The notes under the pieces are model-generated. The model worked only from the letters and a program-made list of their open reading frames with translations, searched no databases and was not told the DNA's origin. Position numbers and translations under genes: made by a program. 44,440 bases of DNA from SG8-41 sp035649495 (lineage in GTDB: Bacteria; Pseudomonadota; Gammaproteobacteria; Burkholderiales; SG8-41). Where the stretch lies: NCBI GenBank assembly GCA_035649495.1, contig DASRJL010000169.1:1-44440 (forward strand), read 5' to 3'. This document shows, one piece after another, positions 26,252 through 32,278 of this stretch. Within the stretch, counting starts at the first letter, position 1; each line of letters opens with the position of its first letter.

Positions 26252-26557
26252 TTACCGCTGTTCCGGCGGTATCGTCCCGATTGCCGCGGCGAACTGCGCG
26301 TGCGCTGCCGGATCGACCGGCTTGTGCTTCACCGTGGTGCTCGCCGGATGCTTGCCGAGAAACGGACCCTTCCAGCTCTTCGCCGGCCTGACCGGCCGCG
26401 GTGCGAAACCCCCGCCGCAATTCGGGCAGACGTTCGAGAGAATACTCTCCACGCACGCGGCGCAGAAGGTGCATTCGTAGCTGCAGATGCGCGCATCGAG
26501 CGCGTCGGGCGGCAAGGCCTTGTTGCAGTTCTCGCAGGTCGGTCTCAGCTCGAGCAT
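26252..26557 (-). CDS. DUF1272 zinc-ribbon protein
   Basis: 101 residues. Cysteine pairs CENC, CSYECTFCAAC and CPNCGG in the first 50 residues make the pattern of DUF1272, a small presumed zinc-binding family of unknown role. The second half (GPFLGKHPASTTVKHKPVDP) is polar and probably flexible. It lies 25 nt upstream of argD on the same strand and could be co-transcribed with it. Confidence 0.8.
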   Translation of the reverse strand: MLELRPTCENCNKALPPDALDARICSYECTFCAACVESILSNVCPNCGGGFAPRPVRPAKSWKGPFLGKHPASTTVKHKPVDPAAHAQFAAAIGTIPPEQR

Positions 26558-26599
26558 GGACGGTCCTCAGGGAAAAAGGTCTCAGGAACCTTATCGTGG

Positions 26600-27043
26600 C
26601 TATGGAGCGCCGAGTTGCATCTCATACGCATGAGCTTGCTCCTTCACGATGCGAAATCCCAGCCGCTCGTAAAGCCGCCGCGCGGGATTCGCCCTCAACA
26701 CGCGTAAGCGCAGGGACGCGCCCGCCCGTTTTGCGTCGTCGATCACCGACTGAACGATCCATCCACCGAGGCCGCCGCGCTGCTGCCCGGGCGCAATCTG
26801 AATCTGCAGGATCTGCCACTGGGCGCCATCCCTCGCGACCTTGAGCAGGCCCACCGGCTCTCCTGACAGCAGAATGATTTGCGCGCACTCGAACCTGGTG
26901 AGCACGCGCTCGCGCTGCTCATCCTCCGTGTACCGGACACCCGAGGCCAGTTGATGGTCCGTCATCGTCCGTCGGCGCAGCTCCAGCAGAAACGGCATGT
27001 CCGTTTCGGCCGCGGGCCGGAACGAGAGGCTATCGATTGACAT
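26600..27043 (-). CDS. GNAT family N-acetyltransferase
   Basis: 147 residues. Motif A is IQIAPGQQRGGLGGWIVQSV (about residues 80-100) and motif B is RVLRANPARRLYERLGFRIV. The N-terminus FRPAAETDMPFLLELRRRTM is the normal first strand and helix. Likely acetylates a small molecule or an amine; the substrate cannot be read from sequence. It is on the minus strand with a 42-nt gap to DUF1272, and a REP-like element lies upstream. Confidence 0.8.
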   Translation of the reverse strand: MSIDSLSFRPAAETDMPFLLELRRRTMTDHQLASGVRYTEDEQRERVLTRFECAQIILLSGEPVGLLKVARDGAQWQILQIQIAPGQQRGGLGGWIVQSVIDDAKRAGASLRLRVLRANPARRLYERLGFRIVKEQAHAYEMQLGAP

Positions 27044-27048
27044 TTCGC

Positions 27049-27129
27049 GTCTGACCCCAATAGTGCATTGATTATAAATAGATAAATCGGCTTGCGCCGG
27101 GGTCTGACCCCGGCAATGTATTGGTTATC
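27049..27129. repeat. Direct repeat with a GGGGTCTGACCCC palindrome (REP-like)
   Basis: GTCTGACCCC occurs twice, at about 27050 and 27102, each followed by a similar AT-rich stretch ending in TTATAAATAG or TTATCAAGAG. The second copy lies in a near-perfect hairpin at 27096-27114 (GCCGGGGTC, one base, GACCCCGGC). On the minus strand the hairpin is followed by AT-rich sequence, so it may end transcription of the GFA gene. Similar palindromes are common as interspersed elements in proteobacteria. Confidence 0.5.
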
Positions 27130-27145
27130 AAGAGGGTGCGAAGGC

Positions 27146-27574
27146 TCAGGCGCTCTCACGGAAGTCGACATCGGCGATCCAGCTGCGCGTCCTCCGCGCC
27201 AGGCGGGAATCTGTCCCCTCGCCATCGAAGCTCGCGCTGCCGCCGCGAAGAAGCGATCGGGGAACGCCCTCGAACGCGTTCACGCTGACCACGGCGTAAA
27301 GATGGCCGTCGATCCGGCTGGTGACTACCGGCACCACCCCGCAGCGGACGCAGACGTGGAACTCCGCGGTGCGGGTGCCGAATGCGTATCGGGATACGAG
27401 CGCGGGATCCCCGACCTCCACTTTCAGGGAAGCTGCCGGATTGGAGGTCCACACCCCGCCGTGCTTTACACAAAACGTGCAGGTGCAGGCGCGAGCCGGT
27501 ATCTCCGCCGGATCGGGCTCCCAGGTGAGGGAAAAGGCGATGTTGCCGCAGTGGCACTTGCCGTGAATCAACAT
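27146..27574 (-). CDS. GFA family protein (glutathione-dependent formaldehyde-activating fold)
   Basis: 142 residues. The zinc-binding pattern of the GFA family is visible: KCHCGNIAF near the N-terminus, ACTCTFCVKHGG (about residues 29-40) and HVCVRCGVVPVV (about 72-83). Most family members have no tested function; the name comes from a formaldehyde-glutathione protein, and activity here is not implied. It lies 6 nt after the methyltransferase gene, so they share a transcript. Confidence 0.85.
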   Translation of the reverse strand: MLIHGKCHCGNIAFSLTWEPDPAEIPARACTCTFCVKHGGVWTSNPAASLKVEVGDPALVSRYAFGTRTAEFHVCVRCGVVPVVTSRIDGHLYAVVSVNAFEGVPRSLLRGGSASFDGEGTDSRLARRTRSWIADVDFRESA

Positions 27575-27580
27575 GAGCGG

Positions 27581-28399
27581 TCAGTTCTCGACGATGACGA
27601 CGTGCGCCTGGATCTTGCCGTCCACGGGACCGTGTCCGAAGCGCCGTGCGATCGCGTCCGCTGCGACCTCGGTCGCCCTACCGAGGAGCGACGCATCGCG
27701 CGCTTCGATCTCGTTCCGCAGGGGCGTCCCCTGGCAATACGCGATGGCCGGAATGCGGCTGGATGCCGCCCGGCTGCGCGCGGCAACCGTCTCGAACCGG
27801 GCCGGCTTCGCAAACCCGCCGTTCGCCAGTTCCCGCTCGATCACCGCGTGATCGTAATGACCATGGGGCGTGCGGGCCATGAAGCGGGGCGGATCCGCGG
27901 GGAACACGGATGCCAGCGCGGTCGTCACCGTGTCGGCGAATTCGTTTTCCTCGATGCGATCCCAGACGTTGAACAGGAAAACGCCGCCCGGCCTCAAAAC
28001 GCGCCGTGCTTCCGCAAACGCCCTGGCCCTGTCGGGAAAGAACATGACGCCAAACTGGCAGACGACCGCGTCGAACGTGCCGTCCGCGAAGGGGAGCTGC
28101 ATGGCATCGGCCTGGCGCCACTCCACGGAGCGCACCGTCCCGGTCGCGGCAGCCTGGTCGAGCATCGCCTGATTAAGGTCCGTGGCGACGATCGAAGTGC
28201 GTTCGGGGAGCGCGGCGGCCAGAGCGCGGGTCACGACACCGGTCCCGGCTGCAATCTCGAGCACGGCAGACGGCGCTCTGGCCGCAACCCGGTTCGCCAG
28301 GTCCGCTGCATAGGGCTCGAAGATGAGCGGAACCAGCACGGTGTCGTAGAGCTTCGGAATCGAGCCGGTGAATACGCTGTCGGTCCCGGTATCGCTCAA
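27581..28399 (-). CDS. Class I SAM-dependent methyltransferase
   Basis: 272 residues, UbiE-like in style. Motif I is VLEIAAGTGVVTRALAAALP (about 46-65), followed by the acidic VATDLNQAML, motif II DAVVCQFGVMFFPDR and motif III VLRPGGVFLFNVWDR. The acceptor is unknown. It is the first gene of a two-gene minus-strand unit with GFA. Upstream (28400-28683) there is no gene: that stretch holds a composite repeat and a 45-nt dispersed element. Confidence 0.85.
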   Translation of the reverse strand: MSDTGTDSVFTGSIPKLYDTVLVPLIFEPYAADLANRVAARAPSAVLEIAAGTGVVTRALAAALPERTSIVATDLNQAMLDQAAATGTVRSVEWRQADAMQLPFADGTFDAVVCQFGVMFFPDRARAFAEARRVLRPGGVFLFNVWDRIEENEFADTVTTALASVFPADPPRFMARTPHGHYDHAVIERELANGGFAKPARFETVAARSRAASSRIPAIAYCQGTPLRNEIEARDASLLGRATEVAADAIARRFGHGPVDGKIQAHVVIVEN

Positions 28400-28443
28400 G
28401 CGGTCCGCCTCGATGTCGTGAGGTTAACCTATTCTCCGTCAAT

Positions 28444-28577
28444 GAGGGTCGAGGGTCGAGCGGGCCGGTCAGGCGTCAGGGGTCAGGCGTGACGGGTTCG
28501 TTACTTCGAAGCTCATCACCGCGCAGCTCGTCACCGCAGCGCCCGTCACCGCAGCGCTCGTCACCGCGAAGCTCGGC
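28444..28577 (+). repeat. Composite repeat: heptamers then four to five 15-nt units
   Basis: Two GTCGAGN heptamers, a 6-nt break (GGGCCG), three GTCAGGS heptamers, GTGACGGGTTCG, then from about 28505 successive 15-nt units (GTCACCGCAGCGCTC type) to 28575. Same order as at 42222 and 43523. This explains most of the 284-nt gap between the methyltransferase and malonyl-CoA decarboxylase genes. Confidence 0.85.
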
Positions 28578-28641
28578 CTCCGAAAGACTATCGCAACATT
28601 TCGGTTGAGCGGTGTCGGCCGCTCTGCGCGTCACCGGGGGT

Positions 28642-28686
28642 CGCATCCCCGGAAACCGGGGCCCCTCTCCGCCCCTCGACGCGCTA
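28642..28686 (-). repeat. 45-nt dispersed element, copy 1 (hairpin CCCCGG-TTT-CCGGGG)
   Basis: Read on the minus strand it starts with TAGCGCGTCGAGGGG and ends GGGGATGCG. It matches 44265-44310 with a single base change and one inserted base. Its first three bases are the stop codon of malonyl-CoA decarboxylase. The hairpin at 28647-28661 lies about 25 nt past that stop, so it may end transcription, though no U-run follows. Confidence 0.75.
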
Positions 28687-30114
28687 GTCCAGCAGCCGCG
28701 AAACCCTTCCCGCCGCCGCCACGCGCCCGCTGGAGAGGAAGCGCTCGTGGTTTTTCTCGACCTCGTCGAGGTCGTAGCGGTAGCTCACCATCATCCCGTA
28801 GGACTGGCGGAAGCCGCGCTCGGAGGTGTCCGCGCGCCAGTAGATGCGGTCCACGTGCGCGCCGTTGCCGAGGTGGAACTGCGCGACGTGATCGAGCGGA
28901 TGCCCACCGGTTTTTTCGCGCAGCAGGTAGCGCGCGCAGAGTTTCTCCAGCACGTGCCTCAACGCCTCGGCGAGCCGCGGCTCTTCGTGCCAGTTTTCGC
29001 GCGCCAGCGCGTCGGCCAGAGCCGAAGCGGGATCGGGATGGCCGATCATGGCGGCAAACTTCGCGATCTCCGCGCCCGGCAGCAGGGCCTGCTGTTGGGA
29101 GACCGCCTCCTCGAGCCATCCGCGGAAGCCGGGCAGCGGCGACAGCGTCGCGAACACCTTGAGCCGCGGCAGGTCGCCCCGCAGGTCCTCGATCACGCGC
29201 TTCAGGAGCAGGTTGCCGAAGCTGATGCCGCGCAGGCCCTTCTGCGTATTCGAGATGGAATAGAAAACCGCGGTGTCGGCCGTGCGCGCGTCGTGCACCG
29301 GGGCGCTCTCGTCGAGCAGCAGCTGGACGTTGCCCGGGGCGCCCTTCAGGAGCGCGATCTCGACGAAGATGAGCGGCTCGTTCGGCAGCCGCGGGTGGAA
29401 GAACGCGTAGCAGCGGCGATCGGTGTCGAGCCGGTTTCTCAGGTCGCTCCACGAGGCGATCGGATGGACCGCTTCGTAGGCCATCAGCTTTTCGAGCACC
29501 AGCGCCGGGGTCTGCCAGGTGATGCGCTTCAACTCCAGGAAGCCAGGATCGAACCAGCGCTCGAACAGGCCGTCGCTCTCCACCTTCAGCACTTCGAGGC
29601 CCGGCTCCTGCGGCAGGAGCTCGAGCAGGTCCGCGCGCAGGTCCACCAGGAACCTGACGCCATCCGGCAACAGGTTGAACTGGGCGAGGAACGTCGCGCG
29701 CGGCGCATCGAGCGCCAGGCGCAGGCGCGCTTCCGCGCAGCCCATCTGCTCATCGTCCTCCGCGGCGTGCATCTGGGCGACGGCCGCCGCCAGCTCCGTC
29801 GGTTCGGGCGCGAATACGCGCGTGACCAGGTGCAGGATGGCCGCCCGCTGGGGCAGGCTCGCCGCGCGGTAGATCGCCGCGATCTGGCGGGCCCGCGCGC
29901 GGGCCGAGATCTCTCCCCCGCGCTGCGCCTTGCTCTCCTCGAACAACTGCTTCAGCCGGGCTATCAGGCGGGAGGTGGCGCGGTCCACTGTTGCAGTGCC
30001 GCGAGCAGGCATGAACGACGCCGCCAGCCCGTGCCACCAGTCGCGCAGCCGTCCAAATGTCGTCGCGGGCGACATGGCGGGCAGCGGCGTTATGCTGTCG
30101 GTGGCGCGATTCAT
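28684..30114 (-). CDS. Malonyl-CoA decarboxylase
   Basis: About 476 residues. The protein has an N-terminal helical domain (FGRLRDWWHGLAASF..., then DRATSRLIARLKQLFEE) and a C-terminal GNAT-like catalytic domain. The catalytic domain carries ATLSPLPGFRGWLEE, and LLREKTGGHPLDHVAQFHLG with the conserved His-Asp-His segment near FHLGNGAHVDRIYW. It would convert malonyl-CoA to acetyl-CoA in the cytoplasm. The frame is open to 30213; I took ATG at 30114 (MNRATDSITPLP), with ATG at 30075 possible; no clear ribosome site helps. No malonyl-CoA synthetase or malonate carrier is beside it. The stop TAG is part of a dispersed repeat. Confidence 0.9.
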   Translation of the reverse strand: MNRATDSITPLPAMSPATTFGRLRDWWHGLAASFMPARGTATVDRATSRLIARLKQLFEESKAQRGGEISARARARQIAAIYRAASLPQRAAILHLVTRVFAPEPTELAAAVAQMHAAEDDEQMGCAEARLRLALDAPRATFLAQFNLLPDGVRFLVDLRADLLELLPQEPGLEVLKVESDGLFERWFDPGFLELKRITWQTPALVLEKLMAYEAVHPIASWSDLRNRLDTDRRCYAFFHPRLPNEPLIFVEIALLKGAPGNVQLLLDESAPVHDARTADTAVFYSISNTQKGLRGISFGNLLLKRVIEDLRGDLPRLKVFATLSPLPGFRGWLEEAVSQQQALLPGAEIAKFAAMIGHPDPASALADALARENWHEEPRLAEALRHVLEKLCARYLLREKTGGHPLDHVAQFHLGNGAHVDRIYWRADTSERGFRQSYGMMVSYRYDLDEVEKNHERFLSSGRVAAAGRVSRLLD

Positions 30115-30310
30115 AGGAGACAAAACGGGGTTAGCCGTGGTTAATTGCGAGGAATCCCCGCATAATGGATACGTCTCAACCTTGCTGCGCAGCAATATGC
30201 GAGACGGATGCAAATTCCGTACCCATTACGGAAAACGTGTCGGGAACCCTTCTCGTTGACCGAGACGCCTGCTGTCCGCCAGATGGAATGAAAAATCATA
30301 GACGCCCTTC

Positions 30311-31075
30311 ATGAAAATCCCGAGTCAGCTCACCCTGTGCCTGCTGGCTGCGCTGGCGGTGGCACCTGCAGTCGGGGGAGCCGTGGCGGCTGACACCCAG
30401 GATCCGTACGCCCGGGAGCGGCGCCGTATGCTCGATGAGATCGCGCTCCTGACGCGCGACACCCGACTCGAAACGGGGCGCGCCGTGCTCGCCGAAAGAG
30501 TCAGCCAGGCGATAGCGAAGGTGCCACGGCACGAGTTCGTGCCGGCGGACCAGAAGGCGAACGCCTACCAGAACCGGCCCCTGTCCATAGGCCACGGGCA
30601 GACCATTTCGCAGCCGTTTATCGTTGCCCTGATGACGGACATCATGGAGATCAAGCCCACTGACAAGGTGCTGGAGGTCGGCACCGGATCGGGATACCAG
30701 GCAGCGGTACTCGCCGAGCTGGCGTGGGCGGTCTATACGATAGAGATCGTGGAGCCTCTCGCGCGGCAGGCGGCCCGGACGCTCGGCAATCTCGGCTATC
30801 GCAACGTGCAGACCCGCGTCGGCGACGGCTACCGGGGCTGGGCCGAGCACGCGCCCTACGACTCGATCATGGTCACCGCGGCGCCGCGCGACGTGCCGCG
30901 CCCGCTCATAGAGCAGCTGAAGCCGGGCGGCAGGCTCGTCGTGCCCGTGGGCGGCCAATCGGGCGGGCAGTCGCTGCTGATCCTGGAGAAGCAGCCCGAC
31001 GGCACGACCACCCGCCGCACCGTGATGGCCGTGCGCTTCGTGCCGCTCGTGGACCAGGCGGGAAAGCCGCAATGA
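30311..31075 (+). CDS. pcm: Exported protein-L-isoaspartate O-methyltransferase
   Basis: 254 residues. A signal peptide (residues 1-26, KIPSQLTLCLLAALAVAPAV with cleavage near VAA-DT) precedes a complete PCMT domain: PRHEFVPADQKANAYQNRPL, GHGQTISQPFIVALM, SAM motif VLEVGTGSGYQAAVLAEL and LKPGGRLVVPVG. PCMT methylates isoaspartyl residues so that damaged proteins are repaired; export of a SAM-dependent enzyme is curious because SAM is cytoplasmic, although some proteobacterial PCMTs do carry such a leader. ATG overlaps with the next gene (ATGA), giving translational coupling to the epimerase. Confidence 0.88.
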   Translation: MKIPSQLTLCLLAALAVAPAVGGAVAADTQDPYARERRRMLDEIALLTRDTRLETGRAVLAERVSQAIAKVPRHEFVPADQKANAYQNRPLSIGHGQTISQPFIVALMTDIMEIKPTDKVLEVGTGSGYQAAVLAELAWAVYTIEIVEPLARQAARTLGNLGYRNVQTRVGDGYRGWAEHAPYDSIMVTAAPRDVPRPLIEQLKPGGRLVVPVGGQSGGQSLLILEKQPDGTTTRRTVMAVRFVPLVDQAGKPQ

Positions 31076-31986
31076 GCGGTTCTATGAACGTCCTCGTCAC
31101 GGGCGGGGCGGGTTTCATCGGCTCCCACAGCACCGAGGCCCTGCTCGCGGCGGGCGCGCGGGTGACGGTGTTCGACAATTTTTCCACCGGCAAGCGCGAC
31201 AACCTCGCCGCCCACGAGCGCCTGGCGGTGATCGACGGCGATATCCGCGACCGGGCGGCCGTGGCCGATGCGATGAAGGGCGTCACGCACGTGCTGCACC
31301 TCGCGGCCCAGATTTTCGTGCGCCTGTCGATCGAGGATCCGCCCGATTCCTGCTCGCAGAACGTCCTGGGGTTCGTCAACGTCCTCGATGCGGCCAGGAC
31401 GCGGGGAGTAAAGCGGGTGGTGTTTGCTTCGAGCGCGGCAGTGTACGGCGTACCGTCCCGGCTGCCGCTCGACGAGGAGAGTCCCCTCGCCCCCATCTCC
31501 CCGTACGGCCTGGAAAAGAGAATCGACGAGCAGTACGGCGCGCTCTTCGGTGACCTGTACGGGTTGAGCACTTTCGGCCTGCGCTACTTCAACGTGTACG
31601 GCCCGCGGCAGGATCCGTCTTCGCAGTACGCGGGCGTGATCAGCAAGTTCGCGGCGCTGATGAGAACGCGCGAGCCGCTCACCGTGTTCGGCGACGGCGG
31701 TCAGAGCCGGGATTTCGTGTACGTGAAGGACGTGGCGCGCTGCAACGTGACCGCGTTGAACGGCGGCTGCGGCGGGGTGTGCAACGTCGGTACCGGGATG
31801 AGCGTGACGCTCCTCGATCTCATCGATGCGCTCGCCGCGCGCACCGGGGTGCGCCCCGAGGTGAACTTCGCGCCGCCGGTCGCGGGAGACATACGCCAAT
31901 CCGCGATGGTGCCGGACCGGCTGCGCTCGCTGCTGGGCTACGTGCCCCAGACTTCTCTCGCGGAGGGGTTGGCGACGTTTGTATGA
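31072..31986 (+). CDS. NAD-dependent sugar-nucleotide epimerase (extended SDR), possible PelX
   Basis: 304 residues. Rossmann motif VTGGAGFIGSHSTEALLAAG, the acidic NAD site VFDNFSTG, catalytic region VVFASSAAVYGVPSR with Ser, and Tyr-Lys in ISPYGLEKRIDEQYG. RYFNVYGPRQDPSSQYAGV follows. UDP-glucose or UDP-GlcNAc 4-epimerases look like this. Because pelA and pelB follow and Pel is GalNAc-rich, a PelX-type UDP-GlcNAc 4-epimerase is a fair guess, not proven. ATG at 31072 overlaps the pcm stop; ATG at 31084 is an alternative. Its stop TGA is the start of the first 15-nt repeat unit. Confidence 0.85.
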   Translation: MSGSMNVLVTGGAGFIGSHSTEALLAAGARVTVFDNFSTGKRDNLAAHERLAVIDGDIRDRAAVADAMKGVTHVLHLAAQIFVRLSIEDPPDSCSQNVLGFVNVLDAARTRGVKRVVFASSAAVYGVPSRLPLDEESPLAPISPYGLEKRIDEQYGALFGDLYGLSTFGLRYFNVYGPRQDPSSQYAGVISKFAALMRTREPLTVFGDGGQSRDFVYVKDVARCNVTALNGGCGGVCNVGTGMSVTLLDLIDALAARTGVRPEVNFAPPVAGDIRQSAMVPDRLRSLLGYVPQTSLAEGLATFV

Positions 31987-32066
31987 GCTTCGCGGTGATG
32001 AGCGGTGCGGTGATGAGCTTCGCGGTGATGAGCTTTGCGGTGACGAGCTTTGCGGTGATGAAGCTG
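31984..32066 (-). repeat. Tandem 15-nt repeat, five full units
   Basis: Units of GAGCTTCGCGGTGAT with small changes occupy 31985-31999, 32000-32014, 32015-32029, 32030-32044 and 32045-32059, followed by a partial unit. This is the reverse strand of the GTCACCGCNNNGCTC unit. The epimerase stop TGA (31984-31986) overlaps unit 1. No heptamers accompany this copy; a REP pair follows at once. Confidence 0.9.
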
Positions 32067-32075
32067 AAATCATGA

Positions 32076-32248
32076 AACTCCCCTCCTTCCTGTGGGAGGA
32101 GGGGTGGCACCGAAGGTGACGGGGTGGTGAGAGTGGGTTCATGAGGACGATGCGACACGCAGCTGCCACCAATCAGTTAGTTCGCTTCCTGTTTCTCCCA
32201 CCACCCCGCCTGCTTCGCAGGCACCCCTCCTCAGGCAGGAGGGGAGTG
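32076..32248. repeat. REP pair in inverse orientation (BIME-like) before pelA
   Basis: Two copies of an imperfect palindrome face each other. Copy 1 (about 32077-32132) has stem CCCCTCC (32080-32086) with GGAGGGG (32098-32104), then hairpin CACC-GAA-GGTG and GGGGTGGTG. Copy 2 (about 32194-32248) is its reverse: CACCACCCCG, hairpin CCTGC-TTC-GCAGG, then CCCCTCCT-CAGGC-AGGAGGGG. This is the layout of REP elements moved by REP-associated tyrosine transposases; none is in the window. With the 15-nt repeat it fills the 292-nt gap before pelA. Confidence 0.75.
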
Positions 32249-32278
32249 TCTTACTTCATCCTGTCAGGCGTTCGAAGA

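Noticed and set aside
28612..30144. A 510-codon plus-strand frame
   Set aside because: It is antisense to malonyl-CoA decarboxylase, which has clear domains.
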